Assembly: GCA_947624505.1 (NCBI GenBank)
Contig: CANQKO010000009.1
Location: forward strand, 1 to 41,286
DNA length: 41,286 bases
Direction of reading: 5' to 3'
Source of the DNA: an uncultured Bacilli bacterium
GTDB lineage: Bacteria > Bacillota_I > Bacilli_A > RF39 > UBA660
Below are positions 1-7,431 of the stretch, in pieces. Below the pieces are notes generated by a model. The model was not told the origin of the DNA. It saw nothing but the letters and a program-made list of their open reading frames with translations, and ran no database searches. Position numbers and translations under genes: made by a program. Every line of letters begins with the position of its first letter. Within the stretch, counting starts at the first letter, position 1.

Positions 1-191
1 ACTTGGACTTTACCCTTAACATTAAAAATTGGTAATTCACTTACTTCTAGACCAACTATTTTTATTTTTTCTTTTAAAATATTCTCTAATAACTTATTTA
101 AAAAGCGATAATTATTTTTATTATCTAAAAGAGTTGCTTTAAAAACACGGTCTATTTTAAGGGTATAAAATCTTTTTTTAGTTAAAGTCAT
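1..191 (-). CDS. PD-(D/E)XK nuclease / Rpn-like protein, 5' part only
   Basis: This is the first 63 codons of a minus-strand gene that runs off the left edge. The ATG is the complement of 189-191 and is preceded by a strong Shine-Dalgarno (GGGAGG). Residues about 13-45 (DRVFKATLLDNKNNYRFLNK and onward) align with residues 14-46 of the gene at 14223-15098 (DRIFKAVALNREKDYTFLNM), so the two are paralogues. That family (PDDEXK_2 / Rpn recombination-promoting nuclease-like) has its catalytic residues further downstream, outside the window, so activity cannot be judged. The 44-bp block upstream of it is shared with the second copy. Confidence 0.7.
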   Translation of the reverse strand, partial: MTLTKKRFYTLKIDRVFKATLLDNKNNYRFLNKLLENILKEKIKIVGLEVSELPIFNVKGKVQ

Positions 192-219
192 TTTCCTCCC
201 TTCTAGAAGAGAATTATTT

Positions 220-264
220 CTCCCTTCACTATATATATAAAAGTATTTTTCCGGATTTCCTTTT
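220..264 (-). promoter_or_regulatory. Promoter/leader block shared by the two Rpn-like genes (copy 1)
   Basis: Read on the minus strand this block starts AAAAGGAAATC and ends TATATATAGTGAAGGGAG. The same two conserved ends, the same 44-base span and an A-rich middle recur on the plus strand at 14062-14105, upstream of the paralogous gene. The TATATATA part could serve as a -10 element; no confident -35 is seen. Confidence 0.55.
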
Positions 265-320
265 AATTTTAGTAAAAAAGTTTAATTTTTTCAAAAATTT
301 ATTTAAAGCATCAAAAACGT

Positions 321-349
321 TTGCAAAAAATTTTAAAAAGTTGTATACT
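321..349 (+). promoter_or_regulatory. Promoter of the MATE leader
   Basis: A -35 TTGCAA (321-326) and -10 TATACT (344-349) are separated by 17 bases, a good housekeeping sigma-factor promoter. Transcription would begin near 356, about 20 bases before the leader ORF and its terminator hairpin. Confidence 0.65.
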
Positions 350-373
350 TTATAAGTCTGATCCAGCAAATTT

Positions 374-412
374 ATATGCGTAAAAACAAGACTGTTTTAC
401 GCATATTTTTTT
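374..412 (+). terminator. Intrinsic terminator / attenuator in front of the MATE gene
   Basis: A perfect 12-bp stem (374-385 with 395-406, ATATGCGTAAAA against TTTTACGCATAT) has a 9-base loop and is followed by seven T at 406-412. It lies between a good promoter and the MATE start codon, so it should stop transcription unless it is prevented from forming. The 5' arm contains the start codon of a 16-codon ORF, so translation of that ORF would interfere with the stem. Confidence 0.75.
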
Positions 413-426
413 GCCTTAAAGACTAG
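376..426 (+). CDS. Putative 16-residue leader peptide for MATE attenuation
   Basis: The short ORF reads MRKNKTVLRIFFCLKD and stops at TAG 424-426, immediately before the MATE Shine-Dalgarno (AAGGA, 427-431). It spans both arms of the terminator at 374-412. A ribosome held on its first codons would cover the 5' arm, block the terminator and let transcription enter the MATE gene. This layout resembles ribosome-mediated attenuation of antibiotic-resistance genes in Gram-positive bacteria. No clear Shine-Dalgarno precedes its ATG, so translation is inferred from the arrangement only. Confidence 0.5.
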   Translation: MRKNKTVLRIFFCLKD

Positions 427-439
427 AAGGAATGATTTT

Positions 440-2409
440 ATGAATAATGAAGAAAACAAATTTTTAGGAAGTGAAAAGATATCAAAATTACTATTGAAAT
501 TTTCTATACCTTGTATTTTATCTTTACTAATAAGTTCTTTATATAACATAGTAGATCAAATATTTATTGGTAATAGTAATTTAGGATATTTAGGCAATGC
601 GGCGACAGGAGTAGTTTATCCTATCACAATTATTGCAGTAGCTTTTGCTTGGTGTTTTGGTGATGGTGCAGCGGCTTATTTATCACTTTGTCAAGGTAGA
701 GGAGATACTAAAAATGCTCACATTTCTGTTGGTAATAGTATAACTTTTACTATTATTATTAGTCTTATCTTTTTAATTTTAGGTTACATTTTTAAAGATC
801 AACTATTATTTTTATTCGGGGCAAGTAGTCAAAGTATTAATTTAGCAAGAGATTACTATACCATTATTTTAGCAGGTATTCCTATTTATATGCTTGGTAA
901 TAGTATTAATGCTGTTATAAGAGCAGATGGGTCACCAAAAATATCAATGTAGCCACAGCCTTAGGGGCAATTATCAATATAATTTTAGATCCAATTTTTA
1001 TTTTTACTTTTGATTTAGGTATTAAAGGAGCAGCTTATGCCACAGTTATTGGGCAAATAGCTACACTTATAGTATCAATTATTTATTATTTAAAACCTAA
1101 GACTTTTAAATTAACAATTAATAGTTTTAAAATAAATATGTCAGTATTTAAAAATGTTATTAAATTAGGAGTATCAACATTTATAACCCAAATGAGTATC
1201 GTTATTATATCTTTAGTATGTAATATAATGTTAAGTAAATATGGAGCTTTAAGTAAATATGGCAGTGATATTCCTATAGCTGTAATTGGTATTACAATGA
1301 AAGTATTTTCTATTGTTATTAATATTATTGTGGGAATTATTTTGGGAGCTCAACCAATTTTAGGTTATAATTATGGTGCGAAAAATATAAAAAGAGTCAA
1401 AGAAACATTTAATATAGTTACAATTGCATCATTACTTGTTGGTATTATATCAACTATAATATTTGAATTATCACCGACAACCATTATTAAAATTTTTGGT
1501 TCTAATGAACCTTTGTATTTAGAATTTGCAGTTATTTGCTTTCGTTTATTTTTAATGCTTGTTACATTTACTTGTTTAATTAAGATGGCCTCAATTTTTT
1601 TCCAAGCTGTTGGAGAACCTTTAAAAGCAGCGATTACCTCTTTAACAAGAGATATTGTCTTCTTTGTTCCTCTTGTAATTATACTTCCTAAATATTTTGG
1701 CATTAAAGGGTCTTTAATTGCGGCCCCAATTGCGGACTTTTTAGGAATACTAGTAACGGCTATTTTAGTTGTTAAATTCTTTAAATGTTTAGAAAGTAAC
1801 GAAGTAAGTAAAAATGATTCTATATTAAAAGATTCGAAACCAGGATATATAATAACTATTTCTAGAATGCACGGAAGTCAAGGTAAAAAAATTGGTGAGT
1901 TAGTAGCTAGTAAATTAAAAATTCCTTATTACTATAAAGAAATGACGGCCTTAGCTGCTAAAGAAAGTGGGTTAGATAAAGAATTTATTTCTAATATTAA
2001 TCGCAACAAAGATATTTTACATGATTTATATTTAACGTCATCTCCTGTTAAATATGCTATTTCAGCGCAAGATAAAGTTATTAAAATGATTGCTAGTAAA
2101 GGTTCTTCAGTTATTGTCGGAAGAGCATCAGATTATGTTTTAAAAGATAATCCTAAAGTAATTAAAATATTTATTTATGCTAATATGGAATATCGCATTA
2201 AAAATATAATGGATATGTATAAAGATTCTCGAAAACAAGCTATTAAAAATATTATTAGATCCGATAAAAATAGAGCTAGTTATTATGAACTTGTTTCTGG
2301 TAGTATTTGGGGTAATGTTGAAAATTATGATTTATGTATTGACGCTAGTATTGGCAAAGAAAAAACAGCCGAAATTATTTGTGAGTATATTAAGAAAAGA
2401 AATAAATGA
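440..2409 (+). pseudogene. MATE efflux transporter fused to a cytidylate-kinase-like domain, frameshifted
   Basis: Two reading frames together encode one protein. Codons from 440 give the MATE N-terminus (helix motif with DQIFIGN, then RADGSPKISM) and stop at TAG 950-952. The frame beginning with GCC at 952 continues the same family without a break (ALGAIINIILDPIFIF and onward) to TGA 2409. One base appears to be missing close to 950, so this is either a true frameshift or a base-calling error; the site is not in a homopolymer. The MATE part (multidrug or organic-cation efflux in the membrane) ends near 1790. The last ~190 residues, from GYIITISRMHGSQGKKIG, resemble cytidylate-kinase-like proteins (Cytidylate_kin2 type), with a P-loop-like GSQGKKIG and IVGRASDYVL. 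The ATG at 1138 is internal to the gene and not a start. Confidence 0.75.
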
Positions 2410-2418
2410 ATAAACTAA

Positions 2419-2447
2419 TTGTTAATATTATATAATTAAGGTATAAT
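2419..2447 (+). promoter_or_regulatory. Promoter of the small lipoprotein gene
   Basis: TTGTTA (2419-2424) and TATAAT (2442-2447) have a 17-base spacer. The predicted start of transcription is near 2454, giving an untranslated leader of only about 15 bases before the ATG at 2470. Confidence 0.6.
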
Positions 2448-2469
2448 AGATTTATAGATGGGAGTAGAT

Positions 2470-2781
2470 ATGAAAAAAATAGTATTTACAATTATAAGTT
2501 TAATTCTTTTATTTAGCGCCTCTGGTTGTGGTAAGGAAGTAACAGTGGATGAGTTAAATGCTGTTAACAATAAAATAATTGAACATTTTACTTCTGATGA
2601 AGCTCTTTATGATAATTTAACTTTTAACTATGTCGATGTTACTAATATGAAAGTAGTAGTGGGCTTACTTGAAAATACCAAAGAACAACAAAAGAAATTT
2701 AAAGAGATGGTTGTTGATTCAAAATATTTAGAATTTGTTCAAGGCGAAAATTTTAATGTTTTAGAAGATTATATGAGATAA
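2470..2781 (+). CDS. Small putative lipoprotein
   Basis: A 103-residue protein. I chose ATG 2470 because GGGAG at 2460-2464 sits five bases ahead of it; an in-frame ATG at 2458 has no such site. The N-terminus is a lipoprotein signal: KK, a hydrophobic run (IVFTIISLILLFSA) and SGC as lipobox, giving a mature N-terminal Cys at about residue 20. The remaining ~80 residues are soluble and charged, with no recognised domain. It is expressed alone, from its own promoter to its own terminator. Function unknown. Confidence 0.7.
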   Translation: MKKIVFTIISLILLFSASGCGKEVTVDELNAVNNKIIEHFTSDEALYDNLTFNYVDVTNMKVVVGLLENTKEQQKKFKEMVVDSKYLEFVQGENFNVLEDYMR

Positions 2782-2800
2782 CTACCAATGGTAGTTTTTT
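2781..2800 (+). terminator. Intrinsic terminator after the lipoprotein gene
   Basis: The stem ACTACC/GGTAGT (2781-2786 with 2790-2795) is followed by a T run to 2800. It begins within one base of the lipoprotein stop codon. Confidence 0.7.
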
Positions 2801-2801
2801 C

Positions 2802-2830
2802 TTGTTTAAAAATAATATTAATGTTATACT
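2802..2830 (+). promoter_or_regulatory. Promoter of the 2853 gene
   Basis: TTGTTT (2802-2807) and TATACT (2825-2830) are 17 bases apart. The untranslated leader would be short, about 15 bases, with GAGG as the ribosome-binding site. Confidence 0.6.
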
Positions 2831-2852
2831 ATATACCTGAAACGAGGTAAAT

Positions 2853-3644
2853 ATGGAAAATTCTATTGATAGTAATTTTAAAATTAATGATTTATTTTTT
2901 AATGCCGATTTTGAAAGTATTTTAAATTTAGTAAATAATTGTGACAATAGCATAAACTTAGATCTTTTAAAGATGATTTATCTTTATGCCAATTATTTGA
3001 TGCACTATCCTAATGGGTATAGTAAGAGTACAGAAGATTTAGTAAGGGAACTAAAGGAATTAAATGTGAAAATTACTTCTTTTGATCGAGATACTCTTGT
3101 TAAAACAAGAGATGCAATTTTTAAAACTAAATGGGAAACTATTATTAAAAAGATTTTTCTTATTTCTTTAAATCATCCTGAATATTATGAATTAAGTTCT
3201 TTAATTTATCAAAATGATGATAGAAATATAAAAATATATTGTGCTTGTAATGGCAATTATAGTGCTTTTATATATGACGATGATGAACTTGTAAGAAGAA
3301 GTGCTAAAATAAAAGATGATTTTTATAAAAGTTTTCGTAAAGCAAGTGATGAAGAAAGAGAAAATATTAAATTTTTAGCTAAAGCTTTAGATTTTGGGGC
3401 AATTTCTTTAAAGAAAGTAGAGTTATCACAAATTGTGGATGCTGATAAATTAAATGCAACTTTTATTAGTTTGATTTTTACTCCAATTAAAATTAATGAT
3501 ATTGATTATGATATTATCTATAATATTGAAGATCGAAGAGTATTAGCAAGTAAAATATATGCTTATATAAAGGAACATAATGATGTAATTAATAGTGATA
3601 TGTTTCCAAAATCATTTAATGATGTTAAAAGGGTTAGAAAATAA
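2853..3644 (+). CDS. Hypothetical cytoplasmic protein, 263 residues
   Basis: I do not recognise this protein. It has no signal peptide or membrane segment. It is largely charged and predicted helical, with one motif-like stretch around residues 125-150 (NIKIYCACNGNYSAFIYDDD) that contains two close cysteines (CAC). The start ATG follows GAGG with good spacing and a clear promoter sits at 2802-2830. It is a single-gene unit: the following gene at 3710 has its own promoter. Confidence 0.6.
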   Translation: MENSIDSNFKINDLFFNADFESILNLVNNCDNSINLDLLKMIYLYANYLMHYPNGYSKSTEDLVRELKELNVKITSFDRDTLVKTRDAIFKTKWETIIKKIFLISLNHPEYYELSSLIYQNDDRNIKIYCACNGNYSAFIYDDDELVRRSAKIKDDFYKSFRKASDEERENIKFLAKALDFGAISLKKVELSQIVDADKLNATFISLIFTPIKINDIDYDIIYNIEDRRVLASKIYAYIKEHNDVINSDMFPKSFNDVKRVRK

Positions 3645-3654
3645 CCTTTTTATA

Positions 3655-3683
3655 TTGCCAAGTAACTTAATAAATTGTATACT
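3655..3683 (+). promoter_or_regulatory. Promoter of the 3710 gene
   Basis: TTGCCA (3655-3660) and TATACT (3678-3683) are separated by exactly 17 bases, with a start of transcription expected about 20 bases before the ATG at 3710. Confidence 0.65.
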
Positions 3684-3709
3684 TTAGTTAGAGAAATGGA
3701 TGGTGTTTG

Positions 3710-4507
3710 ATGAAAAAAGGAATAAAAATAATTTTAGAGGTTGTCTTTTTAGTCTTGATACTTGTTCTACTTGATAGTGTACAAGCTAAAATATTTAATA
3801 CAAGACCAATAATTAGAGTTAAAGAAAATGTTGATGGCGGATTAGTCGATTATGTTAATAAAGGTTTATTAGTTAAAAATTATGTTTGTACTGATGGAAC
3901 TGATAAAACTGTTTTTCTTAATAAGAAATATGATTGTAGTGATTCAGTTAAAATTAAAGAAATAGTAGATACTTCTAAAGATGAAAAAGATTTTGCTTGT
4001 GATGAAATGACTGAAGAATTTTATGACGATGGAAGTTATAAATATGCTTATAGTTGTGTTAAAAGTAAATATGTCTTAGTAAGATATAAAAATGGTTTTG
4101 AAGAAACTGTTAAAGATGCTTTAAAAAAGGGTAAGATTACAATTGAAGATTTAGATAATTATAATATTGAATATATTAAAACCGCTAAAGAAATAGATCT
4201 TACTTGTTTAAAATCATTCTTAGGGGGTTTAATAACAACTGAAAAAGTTATGCCAAAAGTAGAGAAACTTAAAAATATTATTAGTGTTAGTTTAAAGAAA
4301 GTTGATTATTCATATATCGAAAAAGATAAATTAGGTATTTATGTTATTATTAAAACTAGTGATACTAAAGTTATTAATGCTTTAGAAAAGTATTTAGATA
4401 AAAATAACCAAGGTTATCATAAATATAATTTAAATGATTATACTATCTATGTAGAAAATGGCTTTAGTGATTTAGATTTAGAAGAAAGTAGATCTTGTTT
4501 AAAATAA
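3710..4507 (+). CDS. Membrane-anchored extracytoplasmic protein of unknown function
   Basis: A 265-residue protein starting at ATG 3710 (an adjacent in-frame TTG at 3707 is the only alternative). An N-terminal hydrophobic helix at about residues 4-24 (IKIILEVVFLVLILVLL) acts as a signal anchor. The exported part has several spaced cysteines (YVCTDG, KYDCSD, FACDEM, YSCVKS, LTCLKS, RSCLK), which could form disulfides outside the cell. The ribosome-binding site is weak (ATGGATGGTG). No domain is recognised. It has its own promoter and terminator. Confidence 0.6.
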   Translation: MKKGIKIILEVVFLVLILVLLDSVQAKIFNTRPIIRVKENVDGGLVDYVNKGLLVKNYVCTDGTDKTVFLNKKYDCSDSVKIKEIVDTSKDEKDFACDEMTEEFYDDGSYKYAYSCVKSKYVLVRYKNGFEETVKDALKKGKITIEDLDNYNIEYIKTAKEIDLTCLKSFLGGLITTEKVMPKVEKLKNIISVSLKKVDYSYIEKDKLGIYVIIKTSDTKVINALEKYLDKNNQGYHKYNLNDYTIYVENGFSDLDLEESRSCLK

Positions 4508-4513
4508 TTTGTT

Positions 4514-4542
4514 AGCAAATCTTATTGATTTGCTTCCTTTTT
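4514..4542 (+). terminator. Intrinsic terminator after the 3710 gene
   Basis: Perfect 8-bp stem AGCAAATC/GATTTGCT (4514-4521 with 4527-4534) with a 5-base loop, followed by TCCTTTTT. Confidence 0.75.
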
Positions 4543-4553
4543 GTATGAGATAA

Positions 4554-4608
4554 TAGTTTGCAACCAAGTTTTGCGAAAAAACAACTCAAAAGTGGTAGTT
4601 TGCAACCA
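4554..4608 (+). promoter_or_regulatory. Candidate operator: two identical 13-bp direct repeats upstream of an XRE regulator
   Basis: TAGTTTGCAACCA occurs at 4554-4566 and again at 4596-4608. The two copies are 42 bp apart start to start, close to four helical turns, so both would face the same side of the DNA. They lie just upstream of the membrane-bound XRE regulator that starts at 4647. Autoregulation is inferred. No good -35/-10 pair was found between the repeats and the gene. Confidence 0.5.
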
Positions 4609-4646
4609 GTAGAAAATTATAAAATCATTATGAAAGGAGAAAAATT

Positions 4647-6113
4647 ATGAATAATAATTTAGCGGATAATTTAAAAAGAATAAGAAAAGAACATAATATG
4701 TCACAAGAGGAATTGGCAGAATCTTTAGGGGTATCAAGACAAGCCATAAGTAAATGGGAATCAAAAGCTGCTTACCCAGAAATGGATAAGATACTTGCAT
4801 TATGTGATAAATTTAATTTAAATATTGATGATTTATTACATAAAGATATTAAAGAGGTTAAAAGTGAAGAGGATGCTAAAAGAAATATTAATAATTATAT
4901 TGATGATTTTTTAAAATTTATTACTGATACAGTTAATTTATTTTTTAATATGAATTTTAAAAGTAAACTAAAATGTTTATTTGAACAAGCATTTATTATA
5001 TTATTTCTTTGGTTAATTGATTTTATAATTATTTATCTTTTACAAAATATCTTTTTAGATATATTTAGTTTTATTCCTATAAATATATTATCTAAAATAT
5101 CACCAATATTTACTTGGACACTTGTTTTAGCTTTAATTATATTATCAATAATTATTGTTGTTAAAGTTTTTAAATCAAGATATTTAAATTATTATGAAGA
5201 TTTTAAAAAAGATCACAGTAATATTAAAGAAGAAAAAAATACGGAAGTAAAAGAAGAGGTTAAAGTAAATTTTAAAGAAAAAGATAGTAAGATAATTATT
5301 CGTGATCCCAAAGATAGTGATTATCATTTTTTAAAGGGTTTATTAAAAATCATTTTAGGTATAGTTAAATTCTTTAGTTTATTTATTGTAATTGGGTTAT
5401 CTATTTCTTTAGCAACTTTATTTTGTGCTTTAGTGTTGTCTTTTCTACTTTGCAAAACGGGCCTTTTCTTTATCGGGTTAATCGGTGCCATTATATCTAT
5501 TGCGATCATTAATTTAAATTTTCTGCTTATTTTTATAAACTTTATTTTAAATCGTTTAAATAATAAAAAACAAATTATTTTTACTAGTATTATATCTATT
5601 ATTATTTTAGGTTTATCTGTAGGCTTAATATTTATTGGTACTCTAGATTTTGAAGTAATTAAAATTACCAATGATAATTATATTACTAAAAACATTACTT
5701 TAGATTTTTCTGATAATTTATATTTTACTGACAGTGATATTGAATATATTGAAAAAGATATTCCTAATATTATTTTAGAATATCAAACTTATAAATATTG
5801 TGATGTCAATTATGATTCTTATAATAGTGGTATTTATTTATATAACCATTGTGAAAACGATATAAAATTTATTAAAGATTATATAAGTAAATTAAATAGT
5901 AAAAAGATTATGGAATTCGATAGTTATTTAAAAAATATCAAAGTATATGCAAGTAAAGAGAATATTCTTAAATTAAAAGATAATTATAATAAACATCTTA
6001 ATTATTATAATAAAGAAAATGAATATCTTAATAAAATTGATGAATATGAGAATAGAATTAATGAACTTGAAATGGAACTAGATTATTATAAACAAGAATT
6101 AGATAGATATTAA
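4647..6113 (+). CDS. Membrane-bound XRE-family transcriptional regulator
   Basis: A 488-residue protein. Residues about 8-62 are a Cro/C1-type helix-turn-helix (MSQEELAESLGVSRQAISKW). They are followed by hydrophobic segments near 113-133, 153-173, 236-268, 271-302 and 309-332, with a Lys/Glu-rich cytoplasmic loop (185-225) between them. The last ~150 residues are Asn/Tyr-rich and end in a predicted coiled coil (YLNKIDEYENRINELEMELD). The layout suggests a DNA-binding domain tethered to a membrane sensor. The start follows AAAGGAG. Two 13-bp direct repeats upstream are a candidate operator. Ligand and targets are unknown. Confidence 0.7.
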   Translation: MNNNLADNLKRIRKEHNMSQEELAESLGVSRQAISKWESKAAYPEMDKILALCDKFNLNIDDLLHKDIKEVKSEEDAKRNINNYIDDFLKFITDTVNLFFNMNFKSKLKCLFEQAFIILFLWLIDFIIIYLLQNIFLDIFSFIPINILSKISPIFTWTLVLALIILSIIIVVKVFKSRYLNYYEDFKKDHSNIKEEKNTEVKEEVKVNFKEKDSKIIIRDPKDSDYHFLKGLLKIILGIVKFFSLFIVIGLSISLATLFCALVLSFLLCKTGLFFIGLIGAIISIAIINLNFLLIFINFILNRLNNKKQIIFTSIISIIILGLSVGLIFIGTLDFEVIKITNDNYITKNITLDFSDNLYFTDSDIEYIEKDIPNIILEYQTYKYCDVNYDSYNSGIYLYNHCENDIKFIKDYISKLNSKKIMEFDSYLKNIKVYASKENILKLKDNYNKHLNYYNKENEYLNKIDEYENRINELEMELDYYKQELDRY

Positions 6114-6131
6114 TTAAGATCTATCTTTTTT
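6102..6131 (+). terminator. Intrinsic terminator overlapping the 3' end of the XRE gene
   Basis: GATAGAT/ATCTATC (6102-6108 with 6119-6125) is followed by TTTTTT. The stop codon of the upstream gene is in the loop. Confidence 0.7.
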
Positions 6132-6158
6132 AGTGTAGATATTTTTTTAAATAAATTA

Positions 6159-6164
6159 TATACT
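6159..6164 (+). promoter_or_regulatory. -10 element placing the start of transcription at the YjbR start codon
   Basis: TATACT at 6159-6164 ends six bases before the ATG at 6171, with a weak -35 (TAGATA, 6136-6141) 17 bases upstream. The expected +1 is at or next to the A of the ATG. Confidence 0.45.
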
Positions 6165-6170
6165 TAATTT

Positions 6171-6815
6171 ATGAAAGAAAAAGTAAATATTAAAAAATTA
6201 TTAAGTTATGGTTTTATTAAAAAAGATAATTACTATTATTATGAAGATATATTATTAGAAAATAAATTTAAGATAATAGTAATTTTTAATAATGATTTAT
6301 TAGATGCTAAAGTAATAGATATAAATACTTTAGAAGAATATATATTAGTTAAATTAAAAGATATAAATGGAGAATATGTGGGGAAAATTAGAGATTTATA
6401 TTTAAAAAAGTTAGCTGATATTAAAAGTAAATGTTTTGAAAAAGAATTATTTAAGTTTAAACAAACTAAAGATGTAGTTAAATATTTACAAACAAAATAT
6501 AATGTGACTCCAGAGTTTTTATGGGATGATGATGTTAATGCAGCGATTAGAAATAAAGATAATTTAAAATGGTTTGGAATAATAATGACTGTGGCAAAAG
6601 AAAAGCTGGGTCTTGAAAGTAAGGAATTAGTAGAAATAATTGATTTAAAAATTGATCCTAAAAAGATAGAAAATTTAGTTGATAATAAGAAGTATTTTAG
6701 AGGTTATCATATGAATAAAAAATATTGGCTTACTATTATTTTAGATGAAAGCACCGATAATAAGATAATTTTTGATTTAATAGATGAAAGTTACAACGCT
6801 ACTAAAAAAGGTTAA
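6171..6815 (+). CDS. MmcQ/YjbR family protein
   Basis: A 214-residue protein. The C-terminal half, from about residue 105, has the MmcQ/YjbR signature: LKWFGIIM, KLGLE, IDLKIDPK, YHMNKKYWLTI and LIDESY. Family members are small proteins with a CyaY-like fold, often called DNA-binding, with poorly defined roles. The first ~95 residues form an extra N-terminal region rich in Tyr, Lys and Asp that the shortest family members lack. There is no Shine-Dalgarno before the ATG and the -10 element is so close that the mRNA may be leaderless. Confidence 0.75.
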   Translation: MKEKVNIKKLLSYGFIKKDNYYYYEDILLENKFKIIVIFNNDLLDAKVIDINTLEEYILVKLKDINGEYVGKIRDLYLKKLADIKSKCFEKELFKFKQTKDVVKYLQTKYNVTPEFLWDDDVNAAIRNKDNLKWFGIIMTVAKEKLGLESKELVEIIDLKIDPKKIENLVDNKKYFRGYHMNKKYWLTIILDESTDNKIIFDLIDESYNATKKG

Positions 6816-6940
6816 TAAATTTTATTGACTTTTAAAATAATATAAGCATAATAAATGTAAATTTTAAAAAGGCAATTGAAATTTTATATTGGTTAATAAA
6901 TATAGTAATTAAATCACTTAACGAAAGAGATTTACTTAAT

Positions 6941-7336
6941 ATGGGCATTGATGCCAATAAGACACCTGCAAGTTTTTCTACTGAAGCTGCAACCAAAAAA
7001 CTTTATAATATAGTAAATAAAATGATTACCAATTTATCTTATAAGGATTATTGTAAATTATGCCAAATTCAAGGTGAGAAAACTTTATATTTCTATGCTA
7101 CAAAGTTTAGAAGAGATGCTCTTCCTGATGAAGATATTCCGGCTGACATAGCTAGCGATTTAATTGAAGAAAAAGTACAACAAGTTGCAGCACAATTTAA
7201 AGAAATCTATGATTTATGGTTGGCAATATATTGTGGAAAAGAAAATTATGAAGAAGCCAAAAAAGAATGGGCAAGATTAAGTGTTGATGAAACAGTGCCT
7301 GTAGAAGTAGGTACTAAAAGACAAAGACAAAAATAA
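6941..7336 (+). CDS. Hypothetical protein, 131 residues
   Basis: I do not recognise this protein. It is soluble and predicted helical, with CKLCQ near residue 38 and a basic C-terminus (GTKRQRQK). The ribosome-binding site is weak (AAAGAGA). The reading frame stays open upstream for about 26 codons, back to a TAA near 6858, without ATG, GTG or TTG, so ATG 6941 is the first usual start. A possible promoter (TTGACT at 6825-6830, CATAAT at 6847-6852) lies about 90 bases ahead. Confidence 0.55.
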   Translation: MGIDANKTPASFSTEAATKKLYNIVNKMITNLSYKDYCKLCQIQGEKTLYFYATKFRRDALPDEDIPADIASDLIEEKVQQVAAQFKEIYDLWLAIYCGKENYEEAKKEWARLSVDETVPVEVGTKRQRQK

Positions 7337-7359
7337 TATCGTCAAGATATTGTTTTTTT
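7335..7359 (+). terminator. Intrinsic terminator after the 6941 gene
   Basis: AATATC/GATATT (7335-7340 with 7346-7351) with a 5-base loop, then seven T. Confidence 0.7.
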
Positions 7360-7431
7360 ATGTTAAGATTTAAAATTTCTATTACGAAAAAGTGTGTGCA
7401 GACACAAAAATTCGGAATGGAGAATATTTAT

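Noticed and set aside
305-328. Possible CcpA cre site in the divergent region (CAAAAACGTTTGCAA)
   Set aside because: It has the central CG but mismatches at several conserved outer positions, and it overlaps an A-rich promoter region where such matches arise easily.
1138-2409. Separate gene starting at ATG 1138
   Set aside because: There is no ribosome-binding site, and the same frame is open back to 952 with MATE sequence that continues the upstream fragment.
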